A DNA stretch of 64,000 nt from Leptodontidium sp. MPI-SDFR-AT-0119 (GCA_020726505.1 JAHLEZ010000011.1:310001-374000); one strand, 5' to 3'; positions 50,516 through 62,390 are shown, counted from the first letter of the stretch. Translations and numbers: made by a program. The notes: generated by a model not told the origin, from the sequence alone.

Positions 50516-51774
50516 TCACTTCAACTCTCCCAAGAGAAGTCTTCGATCAGATGACCCGGAAAGAACTGTGAATAATGTTAGCTGTATCCACTTGAGAAGT
50601 TTCATACCGAATCCAAGACTCACCAATGGGATCCGAAGATGGCGACAGTTCTGCGCAGTTCACTGTTCCCTTGTGCCCAGGCAGCTTGTACAAGAGCTTT
50701 CCAGACTCGCTATTCCATACGACAACAGTGCCATCGCCAGCACCTGCTGCAATTCTTTTGCCGTCGAAGTTCCAACTAGCGCTGATGAGGTTCTTCTCCA
50801 TACCAGGAGGCGCTCCATCAAAGGTTCGAATGTGTCGTTCTGTAGGTGCAAAGGGTCTGATATCCCAAGTCCGTACGGTAGAATCCATCGAGTTCGAGAG
50901 AAGTGACTGAGAATCTGGTGAAATTCGGAGGGAAGAGATGGTGTCGGTATGTCCAAGCATCGAGTAAACAACAGCCTTTCTCCTCATATCCCAGACTTTG
51001 ATATCATTGTCGATGCCGCCAGAATAGATCTCGTTTCCAGCCTCCGCCAAAGCCACCGCCGTAACAGGGAATTCCGTCTCGATGAAGTCAACTGCTGATT
51101 TCGTTCTTGGGTCCCAAATTCCAATGCATCCATCATCCGATCCACTGATGAGTAACTCCTCGCCTCTCTTGCTGATATCCATGGTGTTGATAACCTCTTC
51201 GTGCCCAACATGCCTCCGTATCCTCGTTCCAGTCTCCAAATCCCAACTCGCCAGATGCATATCCGCCGAAGCAGAGAACAGCACTCTCGAATCTCTCGAC
51301 CAGTGCAGGTCCAGAATAGCGCCCTTGTGGCCTGTCAAAGTACCATAGTTCTCGCAATTGCCAAACGTTCTCCAGAGCACTACAGTCCATTAGAACAGTA
51401 CCCCGCCAGATACATCTGATCCCAAACTCACTGATTGTACGATCCATTGAACCAGAAGCAATGTAATTGCCATTCGGATCAAACTTTGCGCAGAAGACCT
51501 CTCCAGAATGGCCAGACAATTCCATCACAGGAGCTTGCAAGCCCGTCGTCCGCGGCACCTACCCCACGCGCATTAGCAAAGTTCCCTCCCAAAACATTCA
51601 GCATATAGCTCCTCCTAGTCTGCAAGTAACACATACTGCCTGTATGAGCGCGCCATTCGCAGAAGACCCATTAACCACCGCTACAGCCTTGTTGTTATTG
51701 CCCAAATTCTGCTTCTTGACAACCATCTGCGAGTTTCCATAGTCGCCCGACGCGGCACGTTTTTCCGAAGCCAT
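50516..51774 (-). CDS. snrnp40: U5 snRNP 40-kDa WD40 protein (SNRNP40 / Spf38 type)
   Basis: Four exons: 51774-51637, 51558-51432, 51379-50624 and 50565-50516; 356 residues, against 357 in the human protein as I recall. After a 50-residue leader, PVMELSGHSGEVFCAKFDPN opens the first of seven WD40 repeats. SGSMDRTI is followed by the split LLWR region; further repeats include SASADMHLASWDLETG, SGSDDGCIGIWDPR, SGGIDNDIKVWDMR and SNSMDSTVRTWDIR. The conserved end GHKGTVNCAELSP then SSDRRLLLGEL closes the propeller. The protein sits in the U5 snRNP near Prp8 and takes part in spliceosome assembly. Length, number of repeats and the ending match SNRNP40 specifically. It is transcribed divergently from Bet3. 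Confidence 0.92.
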
Positions 51775-52022
51775 GATTCCTGATTTCCTGATGGCTTCTC
51801 TGACAGTCGGGGATTGTGTTGTGTTGCGGAGAAGAGGTCGTGGTGTTGATTGGTTTCCAGTCGCAAAGGTCAAGCTCTGGATATTTTTTGGGAGGTCGCG
51901 CGCTAGTAAACTCGCAGCCTCTCGCTCCAAACATCAACCCTGCCTTGTCTCTCCGCCTCGTCTGACCTACGATTTACAAACAGATTCAAGATTCACGAAT
52001 TCAAAGAAGTCAGTATTGAACC
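51775..52022. promoter_or_regulatory. 248-bp bidirectional promoter, U5-40K / Bet3
   Basis: The start codons of two housekeeping genes lie back to back with only 248 bp between them. No TATA consensus is visible, so a shared TATA-less core is likely. Confidence 0.55.
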
Positions 52023-52766
52023 ATGGCTTCCAAAGCTGCTAGAATAGGAGAAGAGTAAGTCATTTTCTCATGAGTGAATTACACAAGAACAATTGCTGAC
52101 ACCCTCCCAGGGTATGGAAGTGAGTACCTTTCAAACAACGCAGCTATCCTCATATCTGACCCCGAGCCAGGAGTCGAGTGGACAAAGTCAATGCCGAGCT
52201 GGTGACTCTCACATATGGCACGATCGTAGCGCAACTATGCAAAGACTACGAAAGCGATTATGTAGAAGTGAACAAGCAGCTGGACAAGATGGGCTATAAC
52301 ATCGGATTACGGCTGATTGAGGACTACCTCGCGAAATCGAATACGATGAGGCGGTGCTCGAATTTCAGGGAGACGGCAGAGATGATTGCGAAGGTAGATA
52401 CAGCCCTGTGTGTCTTGAGATATGGGGAGAGATGGACTGACGAGCATATGTTAGGTTGGATTCAAGATCTTCCTCAACATCACACCGACAGTCACGAACT
52501 GGACGAGCGACAGCAAGCAATTCTCCCTAATCTTCGAAGAGAATCCCCTAGCGGACTTTGTGGAGCTCCCAGACGACGGACGGGCACAGGACGAGCTATG
52601 GTACTCCAATATCTTCTGCGGGGTCTTGAGGGGTGCTTTGGAGATGGTACAGATGCAGGTGGAGGCGCATTTCATCACCGATGTATTGAGGGGCAATGAT
52701 TCGACTGAGATGAGGATATCCCTGATACGGTACATCGATGATGAGATGCCGGTGGATGACGAATAA
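52023..52766 (+). CDS. bet3: TRAPP complex subunit Bet3 (TRAPPC3)
   Basis: Four exons: 52023-52054, 52111-52119, 52171-52393 and 52455-52766; 191 residues. The core [60 protein letters not shown] and the end [20 protein letters not shown] are diagnostic. Bet3 is a central longin-like subunit of all TRAPP complexes, Ypt1/Rab1 exchange factors and tethers in ER-Golgi traffic; a conserved Cys (KDY-preceding LCKDY) is the palmitoylation-pocket residue in the family. Exon 2 is only nine nucleotides (ggtatggaa), giving E-V-W-K across its two junctions. It is needed to link the start codon to the core in frame. Divergent from U5-40K. Confidence 0.93.
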
Positions 52767-53790
52767 GGACTTGCATATCTGGAGTTGTGGCGTTTAGAGA
52801 TTTGGGATGGGATTTGAGGCGCTTTGGCAGCTGGGAATCAACGCAGCATTCGATGTCTTATGATTGCTTGATACATGCGGCATCCGTGATGAGCCGCTGA
52901 GAGAACTTCCCATCATTTGAGGATGAATTGGAGCCGAATTGAAGCTTCTCAAAGCTAGTGCTTTGCAAACAGTTGCATTTCATGAGGCTCAACCTGCCAT
53001 CCAAGTACTAAGTACAAAGAAGTCATACTACCCCCAAAGGTTCAGGTGTCTGAATTTCCTCTCACATTCATGTTATCAAATGGAAGCAGATGTTCTTCCA
53101 TAAACAGAGTTGTCAAGAGATATAAGATCTTCATTTGCCCAAACATGTTTCCAGTCTGGATCTCTGTCAAAGCCTCACTCCCGAGAAAGCAGCCATTCTC
53201 TCTACATTTACTTGTATCTCGTATTACAGTATCAGAATCCCGTCTTCCTTGGACACTGCCCTCCCAGCTATGATTCGCTAAAGCAAAACATAGTCTAAGA
53301 TACAGCTAGTTCATGCAAAGGTAGAACGATCCCAAACGCTATATCTTACATCTGGCGCTGTCCTCACAATAAGAAGATCCCTCGGGAAGTTTCAATCCGC
53401 GACCCCAGCTAAAAGCACAAGAGGAAAGGCTCGTCATGGACAATCCGAGGGTTTTATCTAGAAGCTACCTAGACTCTTGAGACGGCGCATGCTCGGGCCA
53501 AATCCGCGTCGCATCCATTCCATCGTTCGTCATCGATCGGGAAAGGTCTCGAAATGCTAGTATGTCAACTTTCACGAGAAGTCTGAAGGGAGGGAGACAT
53601 TTCCATTTCGTTTCCTGTTTGTCAAAACGCTGATGGGTTGTGATTTATTTCGATTCTTCTGAGTGTGCTTCGAGATTTTCCGTTGTGTTAATTTTGCTTT
53701 AATTTCTCTACCCGAGTAATTACTCTCGTCTCGGCAATCCCTCGCTTCGAAAATACTGTATTATTGCAATACCAGGGGCTGTATATCAAC
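52767..53790. other. Gene-free stretch
   Basis: 1 kb between the Bet3 3' end and the aquaporin start codon. No supported frame, repeat or RNA gene; the right third is presumably the aquaporin promoter. Confidence 0.45.
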
Positions 53791-55467
53791 ATGTCAACCT
53801 CCAATCCCCTTTCCTCCAACCCGGGCTCGGGCCCAGGCCAAACCGGAATCACAACAACAACACAACAATTCCTCGAAAAGCCAAATGACAGCCGCACAAA
53901 CGGCAATTTTCAACCTCCTCCCCAAGGTGGTGTGCGTCAACGCCATCAACAAGGCAACGCAAGCCACGGCATCTCACAGCGAGATCACAACTACAACACG
54001 CCAATTGGAGGATACCGCAGCTCCTCCTCAGACGATACAGCGACGTATCGGAGCTATGCAAGTCATGATCGACATCATTATAAACGGAGGATGATTAGAC
54101 ATCGCTTGCACCAGAAACATAAGCAGGATGGTGTTGTTCCCATTAGACTTCCTTGGACAAAGTTCATGCATAGTGATGCGAAAAACCGTATGTTGAGCCT
54201 TGAGTTCCGGTCTTTTTGTTTCCGGCGATTTCTAATGAATGATTGTGTGTAGATGCTGTTGCTTTCATGGGCGAGTTCGTGGGGACTTTCATGTTCCTGT
54301 TCTTTGCATTTGCTGGAACGCAAGTTGCCAATATCGGAGTTGGAGATTCGACTAACCAGGTAAATATACTATTCCATTCTTACCAGGATATACAGTATTG
54401 TAATCTCAAGGCCAACAACGGCTTGAGGTACAACTGCTTTCTAAGGATTCTAGAATATCGAATATAGACGTATCAGAGCTAACACAACGAACAGTCCACA
54501 ACTGGTTCAGCTACTGGTTTCAATCCCGCAACCTTACTCTACATCTCCCTTAGTTTTGGCTTCAGTCTGATGGTAAACGCATGGGTATTCTTCCGTATCA
54601 GCGGCGGTCTCTTCAATCCAGCCGTAAGCCATATCTTACCACTCTTCCTCGCCCAACAAAGATATATAACTAACCCATCCATTCCTCCAGGTGACACTCG
54701 CCCTCGCTCTCCTAGGCTCCCTCTCTCCTCTCCGGGCCGTCCTCCTATTCATCGCCCAACTAACAGGCGCCACTTTCTCGGCTTACATCGTCTCGGTCCT
54801 CTTCCCCACAGCATTCAACGTACGAACAACCCTCGCATCAGGAACATCCTACGCACAAGGGGTATTCATCGAAGCAATCTGCACCGCCGAGCTAGTATTC
54901 ACAATCATAATGCTCGCAGGCGAGAAGCACCGCGCGACATTCATCGCACCCGTCGGCATCGGACTCGCTCTATTCATCTCCGAACTCGTCGCCGTCTACT
55001 ACACAGGCGGCTCTCTCAACCCCGCTCGTAGTTTTGCGCCGTGTGCAGTGACACACGATTTCGACGGCACGCATTGGATATACTGGCTCGGACCGTTCAT
55101 CGGTGCGCTCCTCGCGGTGGGTTTTTATAAACTTAATAAGGTCCTTGAGTATGAGATGGTGAACCCGGGACAGGATGGTGATGCGGAGAATGATCCTACA
55201 CAGAACCCTGAGCATGAGGTTGCGCAGGCTGTGGAAGAACGTGCGATTGAGGTTGAGGAGATTCAGGCGGTGGAGGAGGAGGGCGGGTTTGATAATTTGA
55301 GCACGGATGGGAGTGTTGCTGCGTTGGACCCCGATGTTATGGAGGCTGATGCGGTGGCGGATTTGGATAGGCATGTTAGTGGTACTCATACGACAACTAT
55401 TAACGACGTAAAGAAAGAAGATGTTGAAGCTCAGTGGCCCAGAACATCTGAGCATGAGAGGGGGTAG
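53791..55467 (+). CDS. Aquaporin / major intrinsic protein with long soluble tails
   Basis: Four exons: 53791-54187, 54253-54359, 54495-54623 and 54691-55467; 469 residues. Residues 1-130 are polar (Gln, Asn, Ser, His) and probably cytosolic. Six membrane helices and two pore half-helices follow, with the two NPA boxes GGLFNPAVTLAL (NPA 209-211) and GGSLNPARSFAP (NPA 321-323, pore Arg324). Both NPA motifs are canonical, suggesting a water channel rather than a glycerol facilitator of the Fps1 type, though selectivity cannot be settled by eye. The C-terminal 110 residues are acidic (EERAIEVEEIQAVEEEGG) and cytosolic, possibly regulatory. Splicing after FNPA exactly separates the first pore half-helix, as in other fungal MIP genes. 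The protein acts at the plasma or vacuolar membrane in osmotic balance. Confidence 0.92.
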
Positions 55468-56502
55468 TAGGATTCGGAAAAGTGGAAGCCAGTTCTTACA
55501 TTTCTTCGGGACCGCAACCAGGACCCTTCGAAGAAGGTCGTAGTCAATGAATCAATTTTATATCAGAGAAAAAGAGAAGAAACATGGTATCGAGTCTCAA
55601 GTAGTGAGGACTCGACTGCAGGTTTTGTGACAGCGTTCGTAGAAGTAATAACAGACTGTTGTACCTTTTCTTTTTTTTTTTTCGTCATAAAGCAAAACTT
55701 GGCAATTGACTCGTCAACTAAGTGCTCATTGACGAATGACCAATTGCTGTGTATTTTCATCAACAAGCTTCCGCAGACAAGCAGCCTCCCGTACGAGGTC
55801 AGCACGCAAACTGCATGATTCAAAATAGATGTTGTGGATGGCGGGAAGACATTCTCACTGAGGTTGGCCATTAAGTGCAGCACCAGCTAGAGCACCAGCA
55901 CCAGCAAGATATCCACAGAGAATGGTAGAAAGTGCTCTCAAAAAGTACTTGAATTCGAAGTATCTCGAAGACAAGGAAGGCAACAAGAAGCTCTCTAGGC
56001 GGGCAGGGCCATGTACAATTCTGTGTACATCTAAAATGCAGTCGCATATTTGCAATCCAATCCCAATCCTGGAGCAACGCTACCTTATCATTATGCAGCC
56101 ATGCATGCAAAGCTCGAAACCAAAGATCGAAAGTCACGAAAACCAACTCCTGTAGTATGCACAATCCATGCTATGCCTATGCAAATCCCCGAGATCAGAA
56201 GTTAAATAAGAAACCTACGATAAGTATAAGCAATGAAAAGTTAATATAATAACTTTTATATCAGTATAAAATGTTATTCCCACCTTCATTGGTGACCGCC
56301 ACCTCTATCCAATGTCTGAGCCCAGATTCCCAGTTTTGTGTACCCAATGACCCATCCACGCATCTTGACCTGTGCGACCCCAGTTCTATCCCCAAAGAGA
56401 GACCACCAGCTCGTATCTCGATATAAGTAACGTTCTCTCCCCCACAAAATTGAATATCGGGGAGGCTTCTTTGCAAGCCAATGCAAGATGGTGAAGAGAA
56501 TT

Positions 56503-56526
56503 GAATGCGAATGCGAATGCGAATGC
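56503..56526 (+). repeat. Hexanucleotide microsatellite (gaatgc)4
   Basis: Four perfect units, ending in gctacctagg. Confidence 0.9.
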
Positions 56527-56756
56527 TACCTAGGTAAGTATCGAGTATTGCCAATCGAATGCCGCCGAGCAACTGTACTTGTTTGGTGGAGAGTCAAGCG
56601 TGTTGCCGTTCCCTATTTCGGGTAGTGGATTCATTTTGGGTTTAGCTCCCGTTCTACCTTTCCTTGCAATAGGGAGGTAACGACGACAACGACAACGACG
56701 ACAGCAACGATCGACGACAACGACGACAACGACGAACGACCCAAAAACACATCCCT

Positions 56757-56885
56757 CCATTCCTTACTCTATTACTCCCTCGCCCAACCATTCCACCGCT
56801 CCAGTACTTCATTACTCCATTCCTCCGTTCCTCCATTACTCCGTTCTGCCAATACCATTACTCCATTGCTCCATTACCTAGGGAC
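56757..56885 (+). repeat. Degenerate short tandem repeat, tccattactcc-like units
   Basis: About ten loose copies of a 9-11-bp unit built on ccattactc / ccattcctcc / ccgttcctcc. Boundaries are approximate because the units vary. Confidence 0.6.
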
Positions 56886-57134
56886 TCCAGCCGCAAAACT
56901 CAACAGAGACATCATCACTTCCACAGAAAAGGTTCAGAGGTCTACCAGCGCACTTTGTGAAGCGGCCTCAAATGTTTTTTTATTTTAATTTTTATTTTAC
57001 CAATGACTCGATACCGGATCTATGCTGTGTCGTCCAGGACCATTGGAGGAGAAATGCCGACGACAAAATCAAAGCCTGTTGAAGGAGTGGGTCCAAATCA
57101 GAATTCATATCGTAGTGCCGATCATTCGTGTTTG

Positions 57135-58734
57135 TCATCTGGATTCCTCCTGCTGGGTTGACCCTGTGTTTTGGCTGCCACCCTCACTACCGTGCTCTTG
57201 CGAGTTCTCGTCATCTTCCTGCGAGTCTGTGACCGCAAAGTCCTCATGAGCGGCTTCTTCTGCGAATGCCGCTTCATTCGCGTCCGCCATTCTTTGTCTT
57301 TCTGCATGGTGCTTGTCAAACTCCTCTCTTTCAGCTGCGATACTTCTGTTAGCCTAATAGTTCTCTGCAAAAAATGTCTTCCTCCTTACTTTTGGTCATC
57401 TTCCCCCTGTTCTTTTTCGTGATTTTGAACAACCTGTCGTCTTCTGCTGCCTTTGTCAAGATACGCAAGTCTCCAATGGTCTTGTGGCCCCACAGAAGTT
57501 CGAAGCTACTGTCTTGAACGACAACGAATTTGTGTGGCTTAGTATTCTTTTTGCCGCGATACTCATATCCGACCTTGATCTGGTGTGTAATCATCACCGT
57601 CATTCCTCCGGCCGCTTTGACTTCCCTTGCTTGTTTGAGCTGAAACTTTTTGAGCCTTAAACGTTCCACGTATTTTGCAATGGCAGCGTCGACGTCAGAG
57701 GCTGTGTCGAGTGTCACAGTTGCCGCAGTTCGGAACTTATCATCTTTTTCGTCGAGTGATTTTAAGAAGAGGATGATAGCGCGATTCCGAAGTTCTGGGT
57801 ACCGATTTGACCCCCAATCCGGTTCTGAAACAAGACTTTCCAGGTCTGATGGGACGGGGCTGCTCCGGTGTCTTTGGCACTCGCTCTCCCTTGTTGAGGG
57901 CTGGGCGGTGGGTTGCTGATAGGTTTTGGAAGCAATTCGAGTAGACCCGCGTTGTCTTGGTGGTTCCTTGCTGAGACTAGGTGGTTGGTGAAGAGCCCTG
58001 GGCACCTCAAAGGCCGTCTCTTCTCCACCTAGTGGCAACTTGTGATTCTCTCCAGCTGGCTCGTCTGAAGATTCAAGCACTGCTTTGGTTCCAATAGAGG
58101 GACTATCCAGGCCCAGAGAGCTTTCTTGGCTCAGCGGGATGTCTTGCCTGCTGCAATGTTCAGTCATTGTATCCCTCCGACCTTCCTGGGAGACTTCTGA
58201 TCCCAAATCATTTGCGAGACTGCTGTAAATACTCGTCTGGTCGGATGCGTACTCATATGCTAGTTGACCTGGATGTTCTCTATTTGCTCCGTCCGTTTCT
58301 ACTCCATCTTGACTTTCATCCGCCCCAGAAATTGTTACAGAGTCGCGGGATGACCGAAATCGTAATGGTATCCACGGCGACCGAAACAGAGAAGAATAAT
58401 ATCCCATCACGATATCGGAAATCTTTCTGGTCCCATTTTGTCCGTCTTCGTTCCCATCATCAGTCCTAGATCCCAGTGTTTCATTCGGGCTCGTGTTCGA
58501 TTGGGATGTCGACTCGTCGCTGGAGTTGGTGGAGGAGGAAACATCGCGCGACAAGACCTTGCTGTCGTCCGACAACCGCAATCTCTTCCCTTGCGGCCAG
58601 GGTGAATTCGGGTCGGTCAGAATAGCTTTAATCTTGTTATTAGCATTGATGTAGAGGCTGCCATCTCCTCGCTTTCCGCTCAGTAAGTCCTCAAGTTGAG
58701 GCTTGCGTTTTCGTTTGGTGCGCCTCTCCTCCAT
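57135..58734 (-). CDS. Hypothetical nuclear-type protein, 514 residues
   Basis: Two exons, 58734-57390 and 57334-57135. The frame is open upstream of the chosen ATG (MEERRTKRKRKPQLEDLL) and an acceptor-like ctgcag lies there, so an earlier exon is possible. The N-terminus is strongly basic (a likely nuclear signal), followed by about 250 residues of Ser/Asp/Glu-rich, probably disordered sequence. A compact C-terminal region begins RNRAIILFLKSLDEKDDKFR and runs through AAIAKYVERLRLKKFQLKQA, MTVMITHQIKVGYEYRGKK and SFELLWGHKTIGDLRILTKA, alternating like a small alpha/beta domain. The end is acidic and Gln/Glu-rich. The last acceptor is ambiguous: GCAG at 57335 gives this acidic tail, while an acceptor 11 nt upstream gives a basic one. 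Family not recognised; no membrane segment. Confidence 0.7.
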
Positions 58735-59197
58735 GCTCACTTCTCCCCCTTCTGCAGACACGAGTGCAGGCGTAATGGCAACTTTCTGGACAGTTAATTG
58801 CGCTGTGTTCTTTTCGTTGTTGAGGTTTGCACTGTGGTAGCAGCCGAAAGAGCGTCGTAAGAAAACAAATCAAGTGTGAGGTCAAAAATTAGACATCAAG
58901 TACAAGTTCCAAAGGAATGTGAGATGGTTCTTGATGCCTCCAAAGACGTCGTTTGGTGGGGGAACAAGAGCTAGATTGTTTTTGGTCCCATTGGAGATTG
59001 ACCTGGCTATGCACCAGTCGAGCTTCTACAGGCTACGACGACGAACATTGATATCTCATAGGCCTAGGAGATTTTCTAGAGTGGTGTGCAATTGAAAGAA
59101 AGCCCTACATTCTGCCTCATGCCAGCACATTATATAGCAATGACCTCCTCTGTTTTCTTCATGTTCTCTCAACCAGTCCCTCCTTACATTTAATGCT
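58735..59197. other. Short divergent spacer
   Basis: 463 bp between the unknown protein and the decayed DUF6594-like gene. A tatatag sequence lies near 59,132, about 65 bp upstream of the pseudogene ATG, perhaps its old TATA box. Confidence 0.4.
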
Positions 59198-60240
59198 ATG
59201 GCGACCTCCACGGGCTATCAGATGCCGGCTTCGTTTATGGTACAGGAGAGGTACGGGTTCTACCGCCAGTTTCAAGAATTGGCTTGCGAGGATTTGTTCA
59301 ACAGGCAGAGCGAGCTAGTACACCTAGAGCAGGATGTTAGGCATCTCCTTAAGCAAGATCAGTCTTCTGGAAGCGCAAAGGAAGAAAAGATGCACGGCTT
59401 CGATTGGAAGAGGCTTAGTGCCTCTGCTCAGCGGAGAAGTAAGAGTAATCACTGGGCGAAGCGACTAGAGATCCGGGACAAGATCAAGGAGTACTGTAAG
59501 TAGAACGATTCCTGCAACTGGTCGCTGGCCTTGCCAACTTACTCAAGCAGATCAGAGCATCCTGCTGTACCGAAAGGTGTTTTCTCTCCCACATCCAAAA
59601 GAGTAGGATTTTGAAATGCTTCGAGAATTCATTGATCGACCCGACCTGGGAGGAGGCTGCGGTTTCATCGGGCGTGACCTTGGGCCACACCAGCCGACAG
59701 TCTACGATAGCGAGTTCAAGCGTGATTTGTTGGCTGTAATAGGCCGAAGAGAGTAGGAGGATGTGTTCACGGCTCTTCTCAACGGCCCCGTCTTTGCTGT
59801 TTTCGGCTGGGTGCTGCGGCGCATAAAGGTGGGCAATGTTTTTCTTTTCTTTTCTTCTTTTGATCTACTCGTATGGATACAGCAACTGAGAGGTCCTTGG
59901 GGCCCTGGGTTCGGGTCCAGCAAATAAGTACTAATGGCAGCCCAGGCCTGCCGACGGCGGGATCTCGAATCCCAGACAGCGTGTTCTAACTTGATTCGTT
60001 ACTCAGCTACACGCATCGCCTGGGTTGTCGAGTTTTTCGGCACTGTCCTTGCTTCAGCTGCACCTATGACCTCGATCATCGCACTATACCTTGTTTGAGA
60101 TATGCGTGCCCGCCTAGGAATTGTCTATAGCTTCACTGCTGCTTTTGCAGCCATTATCAAGCTTGCGACACGAGCTAAAAGGGTTGAGGGTTCTGCTGTC
60201 ACGGCTGCCGTAAGAGCCCTCTCTACCTCCCTCCTTTTGC
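59198..60240 (+). pseudogene. Decayed DUF6594-like membrane protein gene
   Basis: Exon 1 (59198-59495) reads RYGFYRQFQELACEDLFNRQ then SELVHLEQDVRHLL, the typical start of fungal DUF6594 proteins. A GTAAGT...GCAG intron (59496-59550) leads to SILLYRKVFSLPHPKE. A TAG at 59604 interrupts the family pattern, which continues in frame with DFEMLREFIDRPDLGGGCGF. A second TAG at 59754 precedes EDVFTALLNGPVFAVFGWVL. The C-terminal membrane region follows near 59,990-60,200 (RIAWVVEFFGTVLASAAPMT then SIIALYLV), is cut by TGA at 60096 and resumes DMRARLGIVYSFTAAFAAII then KLATRAKRVEG. The similarity then fades. Three stops within otherwise good family sequence argue for a pseudogene rather than sequencing error. 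DUF6594 members typically have C-terminal membrane helices and no known function. Confidence 0.75.
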
Positions 60241-60813
60241 CACCATCTGATGCCGCTGACCGCACTCCAGTTTTGCAGTATCCAGGTTGTGTTTCTGGGT
60301 AGCACAACAACGTCCGAGCCGAGTTGCATTCCATGAGAGGGCGTTCTTAGGCTGCCGTGCTAGTCTTGCTTGGCTGGACGCGGGCTTCGCGATTGCATCC
60401 CACACCATTAGCATCAATCAAGTAGCATTCTTCAATATTCCATCTCCCTCTCTTTTTTCTGCTAGGGTGGCATAGGGTAAAACTCCTGGTTGGCCTCGCT
60501 TATGATATGATGCCCGCCTCTTTGCGACTGGAGAGCCTGAGAATGCTCCGAGTCTTTTATTACCTCGCTTCATGACCAAAGCTAGCCTGGTCAACTGAAG
60601 CCTGATCGATCAAGTCGAGACTCCCACGTGCCAAAGCTGCAATCGTCGAAGGAAGCATCAGAAGTTGACATTTTGATCTCTTCGAGCACAGGATACCACG
60701 GAAATGGCACATGACCTCACGACATGGGCAGCCTCGCGAGTCCGGAGCTTGTTGAGCCATAGCAAGGGGCAGGAGGGCAATGTCGACGACGACAGAGAAG
60801 TATATTTCTTCCA

Positions 60814-62390
60814 GTGACCTACCAAGAGTCGAACGTACTGACTTTGTCCTGGCAACTGTACATGTTTACCAGCGATTTGTTTCCCGTACTCAACAATGCC
60901 CCCAGCCAAGAGCTCTTCACTGCCTTCGCAATATACAGTCCACTCTCTAAGCATAACTGGATCTCGAAGAGATATGCCGAACGGACTCTAGGCATCGTCG
61001 AATTCGAAGTCATCCCTCAAGAAAATACCGACGACGAACTCACAAGGGCGATTGAACAACTTCAGATCTGTTGGTAAGCTCGGGACTGAGCCGATACAAG
61101 CAATGGGGGTCATTTTATGTTGCGCCAGACACAAATGTCGACGTTATCTTTGGTCAGACGAGCAGCTGCGACAAGAAAGTATCTCTGCAAAAGGCTCTCA
61201 GAAAAGGTATAGCCAGGGTTTACAACCCAATGGCCGGCCAGGAATTGGCACATCCCCTGATTGAAAGCGAAGGCTGTAATAAGGACGAACATCTGGATCT
61301 GGTTTCTTTCGAGCGAGGAATTGCTACTGGGGTGTTGATACCCGTAGATGATGATATTGGGAGCGACGAAGATGCCACACTGCGGCCATCATTTGCTAAG
61401 CTCAAGCAGTACCATGATATCAGCCAGGCTGTTGCAAGGGAAATTTGCGCTACAGATGAAGATTGCTTTACAAGGGGAATTCCTAGCCAGCCAGAGACTA
61501 GCGACATATCACAACAAGGAGAGTGCACAGAAGCGGAACAGCCCACAAAGCCTGACGCAGATGCAGAGGCCGCCTCGCAATGCGCAGACAAGAGGGCTGT
61601 ATTGAAAACGAAACGAGAAGATGACGCGGAGAAATCCCGCAATAAGCGCAGACGTAGTGGCCTTCTTGAATCGACGGTAGTATAAACGATCATATCTGAT
61701 GTCAAAGAAGCAGACGATGCCAGCATCGCGTCTGGCGCAGACCTCAAATTAACAGAGCGTTCGGAACTCGAGGCTCCTTCCAGTCCGAGTCAAAACGTGG
61801 CGAATGTATGTAAGGATATGGTACGCTCAAATTCATTTCGCAAAAGCGTGGGCTCCGAAATTCAGCAATCCCAGGGCGACCCGCCTAGTCCTCCACGAAG
61901 GCGTCGAGGCGGAAGAATAGCGGTGAATCGGCCATACTTACACGAAGCTGGTCTCAAGGACTCCTCAATGTACCAGCGTGCACCGTCCCGTTCATTTGAT
62001 TTTTCGGCGACTAGACGACGGGCACAATCCCCCGACGGCATTCTCTCAAAAACCACTCACGAGAATCATCATGAGGACGCAAATATCCCAAGCACTTATG
62101 TGCTACCGAGTGACGTGATCGAGCATTACGTATTCCAGGAGTATTCTCCTTCAACCTCATCAAGACTCCAATCTCTACCTGCGAACCCGCAACAATACTC
62201 AGAGTACAGAAATGACAGTAGCGAGCACATAAGACCACGAGCCATGAGCATTCTCAGAGTTGTGATGGAATCGGAATCTGAAGGGAGAAACATTCTTGAC
62301 TGCTTGTCAAGCGAGGACGTGCCTGTGCAAACCGCGACACCAGCAGGCCATATGCGTTCTAGCAGCAGTAATTGCCTTCATGCCAACTGA
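60814..62390 (+). pseudogene. Unknown gene, apparently broken (frame shift plus in-frame stop)
   Basis: Three protein-like segments lie in series. The first (about 60,814-61,077) includes PSQELFTAFAIYSPLSKHNW and KRYAERTLGIVEFEVIP. The second, in another frame (61,071-61,685), starts near YKQWGSFYVAPDTNVDVIFG and carries KKVSLQKALRKGIARVYNPM, ending in a basic region (KSRNKRRRSGLLESTVV). After TAA at 61683 the same frame stays open to 62390, with RRRRGGRIAVNRPYLHEAGL and a Ser-rich end. A splice joining segments one and two would need a 17-nt intron, which is implausible, and no in-frame intron removes the TAA. I therefore read it as a decayed gene beside another pseudogene, although a badly placed intron cannot be fully excluded. 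Family not recognised. Confidence 0.45.

Larger units (their letters stand above)
55468..57134. other. Gene-free stretch with simple repeats, between convergent genes
   Basis: 3' flanks of the aquaporin and the 514-residue unknown protein. It holds three simple-sequence blocks: (gaatgc)4 at 56503-56526, an acgacgacaacg-type block at about 56,678-56,742, and an imperfect array of tccattactcc-like units at about 56,757-56,885. No gene is supported. Confidence 0.5.

Noticed and set aside
59890..59980. tRNA-like T-arm sequences (gggttcgggtcc and gatctcgaatccc)
   Set aside because: No matching acceptor, D and anticodon stems could be built at the right distances, and the segment lies inside the decayed DUF6594 locus.
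60658..60954. 98-codon minus-strand frame
   Set aside because: Antisense to the better protein-like plus-strand segment starting near 60,814 and without similarity.
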